A stretch of DNA of 64,000 nt from Sphingobacterium mizutaii (GTDB taxonomy: Bacteria > Bacteroidota > Bacteroidia > Sphingobacteriales > Sphingobacteriaceae): positions 1,178,001-1,242,000 of the forward strand of contig NZ_LT906468.1 of NCBI RefSeq assembly GCF_900187125.1. Reading direction: 5' to 3'. Made by a program: the position numbers and the translations under genes. Shown piece after piece: positions 16,040-25,300 of the stretch. The notes beneath the pieces were generated by a model. It did not search any database, was not told the DNA's origin, and saw nothing but the letters and a program-made list of their open reading frames with translations. Each line of letters starts with the position of its first letter. Position 1 is the first letter of the stretch.

Positions 16040-17566
16040 TTAATGTTTGAAGTGGCGAACACCAGTTGTTACCATAGCAACAGCTTTTTCGTTGGCCATA
16101 TCAATGGATAATTGATCCTTAATGGAACCTCCCGGTTGTAAAACAGCTTTAACACCAGCGTCTCCAGCAATTTCCACACAGTCAGGGAATGGGAAGAAGG
16201 CATCCGATGCCATCACGCTACCTTGGATTTCAAATCCGAAAGATTGTGCTTTTTCAATAGCTTGTTTCAAAGCATCTACACGAGATGTCTGACCAACTCC
16301 TGATGCGATCAAAGTACCATCTTTAGCAAATACAATCGTGTTAGACTTGGTGTGTTTTACGATTTTGTTCGCAAAATAAAGGTCTTTCAATTGCTCTTCG
16401 GTAGGTTTTACCTCAGTTACTGCTGTCATTTGCTCCGGACCTTCAACGGTATTGTCTTTATCTTGTTGGATTACTCCGTTCAATAAGGTCTTGAATTGCT
16501 GTGTTGGCAATTTAACTTCCTTACGACGAAGGATAATACGGTTTTTCTTTGCAGTCAAGATCTGTAAAGCTTCTTCAGTGTAAGAGGGAGCGATCAATAC
16601 TTCAAAGAAAAGGTTGTTGATTTCTTCTGCAGTTGCTTTGTCTACTTCGCCATTGGTAATCAATACACCTCCGAAAGCTGAGACTGGGTCACAAGCTAAT
16701 GCAGCTTCCCAAGCCGCCTGGATAGTTGGTCTTGAAGCCACTCCACAAGCATTGGTATGCTTCAGGATAGCGAAAGTAGGTTCGCTAAACTCATCGATAA
16801 TGGCTACAGCAGCATCTACGTCAACCAAGTTGTTGTAAGAAAGCTCTTTACCGTTCAATTTGTCGAACATAGCGTCAAGGTTACCATAGAAAACCCCTTT
16901 TTGGTGTGGGTTCTCGCCGTAACGAAGAACTTGTGCATTTTGTTCAGATTGTTTGAATACGTCTAGAGGCTCTTCTTGATTGAAGTAATTGAAGATCGCT
17001 GTATCGTAATGCGATGAAGTATTAAATGCGCGTTTAGCGAATGATTTACGTTGTTCAAGGGAAGTAGCACCTTCTTGGGCAGCTAAGATTTCTTCCAATT
17101 CAGTATAGTCGTTTTTCGAAGAGATAATGACTACATCATTGAAGTTTTTCGCAGCAGCACGGATCAAAGAGATACCACCGATGTCAATCTTTTCGATAAT
17201 ATCTTGCTCAGATGCTCCCGAAGCTACCGTTTCTTCGAATGGGTACAGGTCTACGATCACTAAATCGATCTCTGGGATTTCGTATTCCTCTAATTGTTTT
17301 TTGTCATCTGCCAATGGACGGCGAGACAAAATCCCTCCGAATACTTTCGGGTGAAGCGTTTTTACACGGCCACCTAAAATAGAAGGGTAACCAGTTAAAT
17401 CTTCAACACGTTCTACTGGGATATCTAAATCACGGATAAAAGACTCCGTACCGCCAGTGGAATAAAAAGTAACTCCGAATTTGTTTAGTAGTTGAATTAG
17501 AGGTGCAAGGTTATCTTTATAATAAACTGAAACCAATGCATTTTTAATCTTAACAGGATGATTCAT
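16040..17566 (-). CDS. purH: Bifunctional AICAR transformylase / IMP cyclohydrolase
   Basis: 508 residues, normal for PurH. The N-terminal cyclohydrolase domain has KIKNALVSVYYKDNL, YSTGGTESFIRDLDIPVERV and VIVDLYPFEETV. The C-terminal transformylase domain has LRYGENPHQKGVFYG, the catalytic Lys-His pair in AILKHTNACGVAS, and the final segment MASDAFFPFPDCVEIAGDAG. It performs the last two steps to IMP. A -7 match (TATCTTTG) lies about 17 nt before the start codon. It stands alone between a lipoprotein gene and a divergent esterase. Confidence 0.95.
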   Translation of the reverse strand: MNHPVKIKNALVSVYYKDNLAPLIQLLNKFGVTFYSTGGTESFIRDLDIPVERVEDLTGYPSILGGRVKTLHPKVFGGILSRRPLADDKKQLEEYEIPEIDLVIVDLYPFEETVASGASEQDIIEKIDIGGISLIRAAAKNFNDVVIISSKNDYTELEEILAAQEGATSLEQRKSFAKRAFNTSSHYDTAIFNYFNQEEPLDVFKQSEQNAQVLRYGENPHQKGVFYGNLDAMFDKLNGKELSYNNLVDVDAAVAIIDEFSEPTFAILKHTNACGVASRPTIQAAWEAALACDPVSAFGGVLITNGEVDKATAEEINNLFFEVLIAPSYTEEALQILTAKKNRIILRRKEVKLPTQQFKTLLNGVIQQDKDNTVEGPEQMTAVTEVKPTEEQLKDLYFANKIVKHTKSNTIVFAKDGTLIASGVGQTSRVDALKQAIEKAQSFGFEIQGSVMASDAFFPFPDCVEIAGDAGVKAVLQPGGSIKDQLSIDMANEKAVAMVTTGVRHFKH

Positions 17567-17707
17567 TGCGTTTTGTTTGGAGCCGCAAAGATAATTATTT
17601 AAAATATAATTTTCTTGAATTTTATTACTTAATTAAAATGCTCGGGCTCAAACAGTTTTAAATTATTAGTATATTGGTTTATTCGATTCTAAAACACAAA
17701 CTTAACC

Positions 17708-18895
17708 ATGAAAAATCTTCTTATTTTATCAATGACCTTGGCCTTAGGGCTCCTCGGATTGCCTGGAAAAGCACAAGAAAATATTGGTGCGAAAGAAATC
17801 AAAGTCAACTCTCTGGTGGTTGCTGCAGACAATTCGGTAACTTTTAACTTGGTTGCTCCAGAAGCTAGGTCAGTTTATTTAACGGGAAATTGGATGGTCC
17901 AGAAGCCTCAAGAGCTGCCTAAGGTAGCGATGAAAAAAGATGCCTCAGGGCTATGGTCAGTAAAACAAGATAGTTTAGGGTCAGATCTATTTCTATATAA
18001 TTTTATTGTTGATGGTGTTCGAATCAATGATCCATTGAATGTATATCAGGTAAGGGATGTGGGCAATGTCTTCAATTACTTCATTACCAATGAAGGGAAT
18101 GCGGACTATTATAAGACGATGTCCGTGCCGCATGGTACCATGATCAAGCAATGGTATCCATCCAAGATCAATAAGTCTGAAAGAAGAATGACGGTTTACA
18201 CACCACCAGGTTATGAGTCTTCGAAGGAAAAGTTTCCAGTTCTATATTTGCTACATGGAATGGGAGGGGATGAGGATGCTTGGCCAACACTGGGGCGGGT
18301 GGCACAGATCATGGACAACCTGATTGAAGAAGGCAAAGTAGAACCGATGATCGTGGTGATGCCTAATGGCCATACCAGCAACTCTGCAGCTCCTGGTTTT
18401 TCAGAAAAGGGAGAATATAAGATCGAGTTTTTTACGCCGGATGTAGGTTCAGGTGACATGGAATCCAATTTTGATGAAGTGATTAATTTCGTGGAATCGA
18501 ATTATAGGGTCATTAAAGACAAGAAGAGCCGTGCTATAGCTGGCTTGTCCATGGGTGGTTCGCATGCTATGTTTATTTCAAGCTTCTATCCAAATACCTT
18601 TGGCTATGTGGGTTTGTTCTCGGCTGCTTATAGGATCAATGATAAGATCAAGCGCGAAGTATATGATAAGTTTGAAGAAAACTTGCTGAAGCAAAAGGAG
18701 AATGATTACGAAATATATTGGATTGGAATGGGTGAAGATGACTTTCTTTATGACACAGGAGCTGAATTTAGGAAGAAGCTGGATGGGATAAAATTAGATT
18801 ATATATATCATGAATCTAAAGGTGGCCATACCTGGTCAAATTGGAGGGATTATTTAGTTGAATTCAGTACATTCCTCTTCCGAGATTTTGATTAG
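17708..18895 (+). CDS. Secreted esterase, enterochelin esterase/esterase D-like with N-terminal E-set domain
   Basis: 395 residues. A signal peptide (about 22 residues, ending GKAQ) is followed by a CBM48/E-set beta-sandwich (about 40-130; NLVAPEARSVYLTGNW, YNFIVDGVRINDP) and an alpha/beta hydrolase domain. The catalytic Ser is in AGLSMGGSHAM, the likely Asp in GEDDFLYD and the His in KGGHTWSNWRD. The oxyanion region is LYLLHGMGGDEDAWP. Similar proteins are carbohydrate (acetyl or feruloyl) esterases or trilactone hydrolases acting in the periplasm or outside. Its neighbours are purine genes and give no clue. The substrate is not known. Confidence 0.85.
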   Translation: MKNLLILSMTLALGLLGLPGKAQENIGAKEIKVNSLVVAADNSVTFNLVAPEARSVYLTGNWMVQKPQELPKVAMKKDASGLWSVKQDSLGSDLFLYNFIVDGVRINDPLNVYQVRDVGNVFNYFITNEGNADYYKTMSVPHGTMIKQWYPSKINKSERRMTVYTPPGYESSKEKFPVLYLLHGMGGDEDAWPTLGRVAQIMDNLIEEGKVEPMIVVMPNGHTSNSAAPGFSEKGEYKIEFFTPDVGSGDMESNFDEVINFVESNYRVIKDKKSRAIAGLSMGGSHAMFISSFYPNTFGYVGLFSAAYRINDKIKREVYDKFEENLLKQKENDYEIYWIGMGEDDFLYDTGAEFRKKLDGIKLDYIYHESKGGHTWSNWRDYLVEFSTFLFRDFD

Positions 18896-18966
18896 GTAAA
18901 GAGCAAAAGTATCCGAAATAAGATAGGTGTTTTTTGAACGGGAATCTCTTGGTTTCAGTTTAGTTT

Positions 18967-19008
18967 CATTCGAGACACATTCGGAAAATTCCGAATGTGT
19001 CTCGAATG
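18967..19008. repeat. Long palindrome with 20-bp arms
   Basis: Left arm CATTCGAGACACATTCGGAA and its exact reverse complement are separated by 2 nt. The element, including a following AGGTCAAG, has a diverged copy on the opposite strand at 50541-50592, so it is a dispersed repeat and not merely a local hairpin. It lies between convergent genes; no T-tract follows. Confidence 0.75.
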
Positions 19009-19076
19009 AGGTCAAGAAATATTCCAGGAAATTTTGGATGTGTAAGAATCCTCAAAAAAGGTTCGAAGATAATGAA

Positions 19077-19110
19077 AAAGGAGCTGTCCATGGGGTAGCT
19101 CCTTTGTTAT
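19077..19110. terminator. Bidirectional terminator between esterase and purN
   Basis: AAAGGAGCT and AGCTCCTTT pair with an 11-nt loop. T-rich on the right and A-rich on the left, so it can stop both convergent transcripts. Confidence 0.75.
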
Positions 19111-19136
19111 GTTTATTGAATTAAACTAAAGTAAGT

Positions 19137-19712
19137 TTAATTGTATTTTTTCAATAAGTTCTCGATTACTTTCGGGTAGTGCGCATGCTCAAGCTGCTGA
19201 CCATTGAACTTTAAAATTTCCAAGGTATCGCCGGCTTCTACACGAAAGCGGGCTTGGTGAATGATTTCACCTTCATCAAAATTTTCATTAACAAAGTGGA
19301 TGGTAATACCGTGTTCCTCTTCGCCCGCTTCCAAGACTGCTTTATGTACCTTGTCGCCATACATTCCTTTGCCACCAAATTTGGGTAATAGGGCAGGGTG
19401 TATGTTGATAATTTTGTTTGGAAAGCTCTTCAATAGGTTTTCAGGTACTAACCATAAGAAACCAGCTAAAACCACTAAATCAATTTCAAGTCTTTTCAAT
19501 AGTTCTACGATTTCATCGGTTTGGTAGAAATCGTGCTTATCAAAAACATGAGTTGGGATTTCAAAATTATCTGCACGTTGTAAAACATATGCATCTGGGT
19601 TGTTACTTAGAACTAAGGCAACTTCGGCGCTGTCGGCGTATTTAAAATGCTCCATGATTTTTTGAGCATTCGATCCAGAACCAGAAGCAAAAATAGCAAT
19701 ACGCTTTTTCAC
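19137..19712 (-). CDS. purN: Phosphoribosylglycinamide formyltransferase
   Basis: 191 residues, typical of PurN. The N-terminus (IAIFASGSGSNAQKIME) binds GAR phosphate. NIHPALLPKFGGKGMYG supplies the catalytic Asn and His, and ITIHFVNENFDEGEII the catalytic Asp. It transfers a formyl group from 10-formyl-THF to GAR in purine synthesis. A TATATTTG element, matching the -7 consensus, is about 40 bp upstream. It is the third purine gene within 6 kb, after purM and purH, but each has its own transcription signals. Confidence 0.94.
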   Translation of the reverse strand: MKKRIAIFASGSGSNAQKIMEHFKYADSAEVALVLSNNPDAYVLQRADNFEIPTHVFDKHDFYQTDEIVELLKRLEIDLVVLAGFLWLVPENLLKSFPNKIINIHPALLPKFGGKGMYGDKVHKAVLEAGEEEHGITIHFVNENFDEGEIIHQARFRVEAGDTLEILKFNGQQLEHAHYPKVIENLLKKYN

Positions 19713-19847
19713 AGTGTGTTATCGTTTGAAAATTTTAACTTTAATTTTTCACAAATATAGCTGAATTTTTCCAATAAAGGGGAATTTGAGCTCATTATGG
19801 GGTAATTTTTGTTAGATTTAAGGACATTAAGCTCAAATTATCAGGTT

Positions 19848-20345
19848 ATGAAGAATATTATCTTAGTCCTCATCTTTGTTTTCACAACTGTTGGATTGTC
19901 CATTGGACAAGTGCCAGAGAAAATGCCTGCATTCTCCAAGTTTAGTGATATGAACACTGGTGCTAAGTTTACTTCAGACTCTTTGAACAGTAAGCATACG
20001 CAGGTATTTATCCTTTTTGATCCAGGCTGTGGGCATTGCCAAGAGCTGGGTCAGGGCATTTCCAAGTCATTGGATAAGATCCGGCAGGATGTGGATTTCT
20101 ATTTTATTTCTATGCAGGAGAAACCTCTGGTAGATGGATACATCAATATGTTTGCTAAAGGTTTGAGAAATGATAAGCGTGTAAAATTTCTTTATGACCC
20201 AGAAGGCGAATTTATTTTAAGTTTTAATCCTAAGAATTTTCCTTCAACCTATATCTATGAGGCTAAATCTCTACAAATTATCAAACAATTCGACGGTGAA
20301 AACAGGGTAGAAACGCTCCTTCCGTACCTTCAAAAACGTGATTAG
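19848..20345 (+). CDS. Thioredoxin-like redoxin, exported
   Basis: 165 residues from the ATG chosen here, which begins a signal peptide (MKNIILVLIFVFTTVGLSIG). A TTG at 19809 would add 13 residues in front of the signal peptide and is unlikely. The mature domain is a thioredoxin fold with a CxxC site in FDPGCGHCQELGQ and the cis-Pro region NFPSTYIYE, as in TlpA/alkyl-hydroperoxide-reductase-like periplasmic proteins. It would act as a thiol-disulfide oxidoreductase in the periplasm. No cytochrome maturation genes are adjacent, so the partner is unknown. Confidence 0.82.
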   Translation: MKNIILVLIFVFTTVGLSIGQVPEKMPAFSKFSDMNTGAKFTSDSLNSKHTQVFILFDPGCGHCQELGQGISKSLDKIRQDVDFYFISMQEKPLVDGYINMFAKGLRNDKRVKFLYDPEGEFILSFNPKNFPSTYIYEAKSLQIIKQFDGENRVETLLPYLQKRD

Positions 20346-20840
20346 GACATTAAAAACCTTGTATTTCGTACATTTTACTTTTTATTTCCAAAATTTTCCT
20401 AATAAAATAAAGTGATATTACTTATTTAATAGTTTTCATATATTTACATATTGAAAGTTTTAAAGGAAAAAACTGTTCTTGATTGGTAGTGATAGTGAAT
20501 TCTAACAAAAAGGATCTTGGTTTTGAAGATTAAATAGATGCTGGCCGTGATTTGTGCGAATGTAAATACCGAAAGGAAAGCTTAAATCAAATTTTAGTAA
20601 ACATTTTTGAACAAACAATTGAAATTATTGGATTAATACGAAGCTTTAAATTGCTGGAAATGATGTGATATTTATTTCCTTGGGGGTAATTTAACCGGAC
20701 GTCCGTATTTATGAAAATATATTTTCAAGCTACATTAAACATTTTCAAAATTCTTTAGTCTTTGCGAATATCAGCCAGTCTATAATAAAATATTGTAAGG
20801 GCCAAGAAATTACAATTGGGGTTGATGTATACATTTATTT
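20346..20840. other. AT-rich gap upstream of the AraC-family gene
   Basis: No gene-like frame is seen. The gap holds two short perfect palindromes, CGGACGTCCG at 20696-20705 and TGAAAATATATTTTCA at 20712-20727, about 115-145 bp before the AraC start. They could be operator sites. The rest is AT-rich with no recognisable RNA. Confidence 0.5.
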
Positions 20841-21269
20841 ATGATTAACATTTATAAGGAATTAAGTTACCGCGATAACGAATCTTTTATGGCGGTAGAA
20901 ACTTTGATAATGTCTCTTGATTTAGGACCTCAGAAGAAATTGGTGATGAGCCAGTTCCCTTCCTGGGTAAATATTGCCAAGGATTACATCAAAGAACATT
21001 GGAATAAGCAGATCACGCTAGAAGAGTTGTCAAATTTATGTGCAGTTCATAAAGTAACAATATCGAAATATTTCGAAAAATATGCAGGGAGTACAGTATT
21101 GCTTTACCAGCGGAAAATTAGGATTATTCGAGCCGTGGAACTGATGCATTTTAGCGGTTATTCGCTAACAGAGATAGCTTTTTTATGTGGTTTTTCAGAT
21201 CAAAGCCATTTTACGAGGTACTTTCGTCAAATGATTGGATTCTTGCCTAAGGAGTTACAGAAGGCCTGA
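20841..21269 (+). CDS. AraC-family HTH regulator, short form
   Basis: 142 residues, half the normal AraC length. There is no separate effector-binding domain, only about 45 N-terminal residues before the two-helix-turn-helix domain. Both HTH motifs are visible: ITLEELSNLCAVHKVTISKYFEKYAG and YSLTEIAFLCGFSDQSHFTRYFRQMIGFLP. It should bind DNA as a transcription activator or repressor. A RidA-family gene follows after 74 bp on the same strand and is an obvious candidate target. Two palindromes in the 500-bp upstream gap may be its own or another regulator's sites. Confidence 0.85.
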   Translation: MINIYKELSYRDNESFMAVETLIMSLDLGPQKKLVMSQFPSWVNIAKDYIKEHWNKQITLEELSNLCAVHKVTISKYFEKYAGSTVLLYQRKIRIIRAVELMHFSGYSLTEIAFLCGFSDQSHFTRYFRQMIGFLPKELQKA

Positions 21270-21343
21270 CGCTAATATCGTTCTATTTTAAAATTTAAGC
21301 ATAGGTTTATTTTGTAGCAAGCGAATAAAATCAATTGTTTAAC

Positions 21344-21718
21344 ATGAAAATACTACAGGGGAATCGACTGCCAAAGCCAAACGGCCATTATAGCACAGCC
21401 ATAGTTTCAAATCATTTTCTATTTGTATCGGGTCAATTGCCCATATCGGCAGATGGAAAGCACCATGAAGAAGATGATTTTGAAAGTCAATTTACCGTTG
21501 TGTTTCAGAATATTGAGAATATTCTACTAGCCTCTTCGAGTAGTATGTCGAAGATCGTCAAGGTTACAGCTTATGTCAGTGACGTTAAATTTTGTCCCCA
21601 ATTCAACGCTTTATTTGCCGATTTCATTGGTAAACATAAGCCCGCCCGAACGGTCGTTCCGGTAGCTGAATTACGTCATGGATATATGCTAGAGGTAGAC
21701 TTGATAGCAGAAGTATAG
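21344..21718 (+). CDS. RidA-family (YjgF/YER057c/UK114) protein
   Basis: 124 residues from ATG; a TTG three codons upstream is less likely. The pattern of the family is present: FLFVSGQLPI near residue 30, an internal FESQFTVVFQNIENILLASSSSMSKIVKVTAYVSDV segment, and PARTVVPVAELRHGYMLEVDLIAEV at the C-terminus. The Arg that anchors carboxylates in deaminase-active members is at PARTVV. RidA proteins hydrolyse reactive enamine/imine intermediates formed by PLP enzymes, but several subfamilies lack that activity. It follows a short AraC regulator and probably shares its transcript. Confidence 0.87.
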   Translation: MKILQGNRLPKPNGHYSTAIVSNHFLFVSGQLPISADGKHHEEDDFESQFTVVFQNIENILLASSSSMSKIVKVTAYVSDVKFCPQFNALFADFIGKHKPARTVVPVAELRHGYMLEVDLIAEV

Positions 21719-21947
21719 TCCTGCACACATTTATTAAACCCGTATATTCCTTTTCATTCGAAAATTGAGTTTATTATTATCCCGGAAGAAAATCTAGTGT
21801 AATTTCTCGCTGTGGATGTTAAAAATAAAGTTTAGGATGAAAAAGCGATTGGTTTCTTTCTTAGGTTTATCTCCAATTTAAATTTCTGTCAGCGATGGAT
21901 CTGGAAATTGAAAGATAAATTTTAAAGACAACTAAACAATGAAAAAA

Positions 21948-21980
21948 GGGAGGTTTCCAATGGAAATCTCCCCTTTTTTT
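21948..21980. terminator. Bidirectional terminator
   Basis: An 11-bp stem (GGGAGGTTTCC / GGAAATCTCCC, one G-T pair) with a 3-nt loop has A-run and T-run flanks. It serves the AraC-RidA unit on one strand and the serine hydrolase on the other. Confidence 0.82.
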
Positions 21981-22054
21981 TATTTTTTCTATTGCCTGTT
22001 AATTCTTGCTGTTTATTTTGTGAATTTTTGCCTTGGAGATGAAGCTTGAAAACA

Positions 22055-23491
22055 TTATTTCGTGGAAAGTACTTTTTCCAATAGGGCTGTACCTACTTTG
22101 CCCAAATCATTGCTCGAATTGGAAAGCATGATAACTACTGATTTTTCATCCGGAACAAAGCCTACAAATGCATTAGAACCGGCAGTAGCACCAGTGTGAT
22201 GGTAGTAAATGACTCCATCTAACATGTTCATGTGCCAAGCCAATCCGATATCGCTGTTAGGAGGGACGAAGAAAGTGAACTGTTTAGTGAGGTTCATCGC
22301 TTTCTGCACATTTGTTTCCGGATAGGTCAATTGCGCGATGGTATAACGCAAAAGATCATTTACACTTGATTTTAGAGAGCCTGCTGCAGTTATTGCTTGA
22401 AAATTCCAGAAAGGAACTTGCTGGCCTTCTCCATCAAATGGAGGTGCGATGTTCTTTTCCTTGGGGTTCAATTTATCAATCGTATTGGTCATTTCCAGGG
22501 GAGTCAAGATCATTTCCTTGACCATGGTCATGTAAGGCTTTTTCGATATGGTCGATAGAAGGTCTCCTAATAAACCATAACCTAGATTGCTATATGCATA
22601 TTCCGTTCCTGCTTCTGTTTTTGCTGTATAGCCTTTTAAGAAAGCGTACAAGGCCTTCTTGTCGTATGCTGCATAAGGATCACTATTGGAGAATTTCGGG
22701 ACCTTGTTCCAATTGTCTGCAAGCCTCGGTAAACCCGAAGTATGGTTAGCCAACATCTTGAAAGTAATTTTTTGTATATCAGGATTTTGGGCTACGGAAT
22801 CGGGAAGGAATTTTGCGATACTGTCTTCTAAGGAAATGGTTCCTTGGTTGACCATCTCGGCTAAAAGGGTCGCGGTAAAGGTTTTAGTCACCGAGCCTAT
22901 TTCATATAAGGTGTTGGCATCTGGTAAGGTGCTGTTTCCGGGCGTAGTTTCACCATAGAAAAAAGTATTGATTTTGTTTTGGTGAATCACGGCAACAGCT
23001 AAGGAATGTGCATTCCCATTTTTTGCATAACTACGCGCCACAGAGTCTATATATACATCCAATGGGCTTTTGGCTTCTACATTGGAAATGATGTCCTCTT
23101 TTTTCGGGGCTTCGTCCGGTGAATAAGGTTTTACCAAAAAGGTATTGTACCTCATGTTGGAGTCAATTGCAAGTTGCATGGTCAGCGTTTCCTCTTGCAA
23201 TTCCACTTTATAGGTTGCCAATCCCCTGCTAAAACCAGTCTTGGTTACATTTTCTATTCTCCCTAAGGCAAAAAGGTTATTCAGTAATTCTGCCATCTTT
23301 TCCTTGCTGATGTTTTGTTTAAAATTATCATTGGCAAGATTGTAGATGGAGTCTACTTGCTGGGAGTTGAAGAAAAATTCTATTCTATTGAATACGGCCC
23401 TATTGTTATTCTCGTCAACCGTTTGGGCTTTTACAGTACCCAAACAAGCTAAAACTAGGATAATGAGGAGGTTGATCGCTTTAATTCTCAT
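22055..23491 (-). CDS. Serine hydrolase, beta-lactamase class C/PBP family, with DUF3887-like N-terminus
   Basis: About 478 residues from the ATG; a TTG two codons earlier is possible. Signal peptide ends near VKAQ. An N-terminal domain (about 25-125) looks like DUF3887. The catalytic domain has the SxxK motif in SVTKTFTATLLAEM, the Tyr motif in YAYSNLGYGLLG, and a C-terminal HHTGATAGSNAFVGF region in place of KTG. Members are D-aminopeptidases, carboxypeptidases or esterases acting on periplasmic substrates. The HTG box suggests an esterase or peptidase rather than a true beta-lactamase. It lies 14 bp downstream of the LytTR regulator and could be in the same operon. Confidence 0.85.
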   Translation of the reverse strand: MRIKAINLLIILVLACLGTVKAQTVDENNNRAVFNRIEFFFNSQQVDSIYNLANDNFKQNISKEKMAELLNNLFALGRIENVTKTGFSRGLATYKVELQEETLTMQLAIDSNMRYNTFLVKPYSPDEAPKKEDIISNVEAKSPLDVYIDSVARSYAKNGNAHSLAVAVIHQNKINTFFYGETTPGNSTLPDANTLYEIGSVTKTFTATLLAEMVNQGTISLEDSIAKFLPDSVAQNPDIQKITFKMLANHTSGLPRLADNWNKVPKFSNSDPYAAYDKKALYAFLKGYTAKTEAGTEYAYSNLGYGLLGDLLSTISKKPYMTMVKEMILTPLEMTNTIDKLNPKEKNIAPPFDGEGQQVPFWNFQAITAAGSLKSSVNDLLRYTIAQLTYPETNVQKAMNLTKQFTFFVPPNSDIGLAWHMNMLDGVIYYHHTGATAGSNAFVGFVPDEKSVVIMLSNSSNDLGKVGTALLEKVLSTK

Positions 23492-23511
23492 GCCCAAAAA
23501 TACAAAACAAA

Positions 23512-24255
23512 TTATAAACCTATAACTTGCTTTAATCTGGCATAGCCGGACTTGCTGATATTGACCTTCTCGCCAGTCAGCAGGGTAGCGATATAGCTGT
23601 CTTTTTCCATAGGCTCGATCTTTTGGAGTTGATCCACTTTTACGATGAAAGAGCGGTGGACTCTAACATACTGTTTTCCGTCCAATTGTTTTTCAAAGGA
23701 GCTCATGGTCTTGTTTTTTAAGAACATACCATCAGGGGTGTGGATCTTGACATAATCATCGTAGGCTTCTAGGAAATTGATCTGCTGCACTGGGATAATT
23801 TTAATTTGATTTCCAGTTTTTACTACGATTCGTTCTAGGGAAGTATCTTCTTCCATGGATTCTTGCAATTTGGCAGAATCTATTTTAGGAGCCTGTTGGC
23901 TATTGAAAGAGGCTTTGAATTTGTCAATGGCTTTTAGGAAACGATCGGGTCTGATGGGTTTCAAAAGGTAATCCACGGCATTTTTCTCAAATGCTTTTAG
24001 GGCATACTCATCGAAAGCCGTTGTAAAGATGATATGCGGTTGGGTATCCAGCAGCTCCAGCATTTCGAATCCGGTCAATTTAGGCATTTGTATATCCAGG
24101 AAGACCAAGTCAGGTTGGAATTGCTGGATGGCTTTTACGCCTTCAAATCCATCGTTGCATTCGGCTAATACTTCAAAATCCGGATGCTCTTTTAAATATT
24201 CCAGGACCATGCTACGCGCCAATGGTTCATCGTCTATAAGGATTGTCTTTATCAT
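23512..24255 (-). CDS. LytTR-family response regulator
   Basis: 247 residues. The receiver domain (1-120) has the acidic pair IDDEP, the phospho-acceptor Asp in VFLDIQMPKLTG and the Lys in YLLKPIRPDRF. The C-terminal LytTR DNA-binding domain (about 145-245) includes KTGNQIKIIPVQQINFLEAYDDYVKIHT and YVRVHRSFIVKVDQLQKIEP. It overlaps the kinase gene by 4 bp (ATGA), so the two are translationally coupled and form one two-component system. The signal is not readable, but the LiaF-like protein upstream suggests envelope stress. Confidence 0.92.
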   Translation of the reverse strand: MIKTILIDDEPLARSMVLEYLKEHPDFEVLAECNDGFEGVKAIQQFQPDLVFLDIQMPKLTGFEMLELLDTQPHIIFTTAFDEYALKAFEKNAVDYLLKPIRPDRFLKAIDKFKASFNSQQAPKIDSAKLQESMEEDTSLERIVVKTGNQIKIIPVQQINFLEAYDDYVKIHTPDGMFLKNKTMSSFEKQLDGKQYVRVHRSFIVKVDQLQKIEPMEKDSYIATLLTGEKVNISKSGYARLKQVIGL

Positions 24256-25292
24256 AGTTGAGGGATTCTTAATGTGGATATAAATGTACTGCCATCGACC
24301 GCTGTTTCCAAGAGGTCAGTTCTGCCAAATAGGAGGTACAGTCTTCTTTGGATGCTGGTCAAGCCAAAGCCAGTTCCTTTTTTCTGCTCAGGTTGGTCCT
24401 GTTCAAATGGATTGCTGATTTGGATGGTCAACATATTGTTATCTAAGTGGATGCTGGTTTTAATAGTTACTTGGTCAGTCACATTGTAAAGTCCGAATTT
24501 TATGGCGTTTTCTACCAAGGGCTGCAAGATCATCACAGGTATTTTGGCGTTGAAAACGGATTCATCATAATCAAATTCGGTGCTCAATCGATGCCCGAAC
24601 CTTACTTTTTCAATATCCAAATATAGGCTTAAATGATTTATTTCTTCTTCAACGGTTGTAAACTGTTTTTCATCCTTTCTCATGGTTCCGCGAAGGAAGT
24701 CGGAAAGTTGGAAGACCATGTTCCTGGCTTCGGTCGGTTTGCTGCCGATTAAAGCGATAATGGAATTTAAGCTGTTGAAAAGAAAGTGGGGCTGTAATTG
24801 CTGCCTTAGATTATAAAGTTCAGCATCACGCACCATGCGTTCGCTTTCGTCTTTTCTACGTTTGTTGAATACAAGTTCTTCTTGGATATTCCAGAAGATA
24901 TTGATGGTCATGACGCAGGTGATGATCAAGAAATTGATCACAAAGCGAAATGGCAGGCTGAAATCTAAATAGACCAGGTTTTCATCGGGGGAAAGCTGAA
25001 TAATCAAGATGCGGATGATGAGAACGCTGATGGCTGAAAAGATGGCCGCCATGGAAAAGAGCTTCCAATAGTTTTTGTTGTTTGGAAGATAAAATTGGAG
25101 GGTACTGTAGATTAGATAGGAAATACCTGTCATGGTCAGGGCACCGATAACGGCGTCGTAAGCTGCAGTAACCTTGGCAATATTAGACCAAAGCAAAAGT
25201 CCATAGACAATGAGGAAATATAAAACACAAATAATCCACGAGGAGGCATGGATTACATAGCGTTTGGATTGTTCACTTATGGGTTTTTGCAT
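24252..25292 (-). CDS. Sensor histidine kinase, LytS/His_kinase (PF06580) type
   Basis: 346 residues with four hydrophobic helices in the first 150 residues and no obvious extracellular sensor domain. The phospho-acceptor box is LRQQLQPHFLFNSLNSIIAL, and the ATPase has LQPLVENAIKFG (N box) and GTGFGLTSIQRRL (G box). It should phosphorylate the overlapping LytTR regulator. The short loops between helices imply sensing within the membrane or through a partner; the LiaF-like gene 8 bp upstream is the natural candidate. Confidence 0.92.
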   Translation of the reverse strand: MQKPISEQSKRYVIHASSWIICVLYFLIVYGLLLWSNIAKVTAAYDAVIGALTMTGISYLIYSTLQFYLPNNKNYWKLFSMAAIFSAISVLIIRILIIQLSPDENLVYLDFSLPFRFVINFLIITCVMTINIFWNIQEELVFNKRRKDESERMVRDAELYNLRQQLQPHFLFNSLNSIIALIGSKPTEARNMVFQLSDFLRGTMRKDEKQFTTVEEEINHLSLYLDIEKVRFGHRLSTEFDYDESVFNAKIPVMILQPLVENAIKFGLYNVTDQVTIKTSIHLDNNMLTIQISNPFEQDQPEQKKGTGFGLTSIQRRLYLLFGRTDLLETAVDGSTFISTLRIPQL

Positions 25293-25300
25293 GCCTAAAA

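Noticed and set aside
22055..23491. An antibiotic-resistance class C beta-lactamase
   Set aside because: The SxxK and Tyr motifs fit the wider family, but the KTG box is replaced by HTG and there is an extra N-terminal domain, so a peptidase or esterase is more likely.
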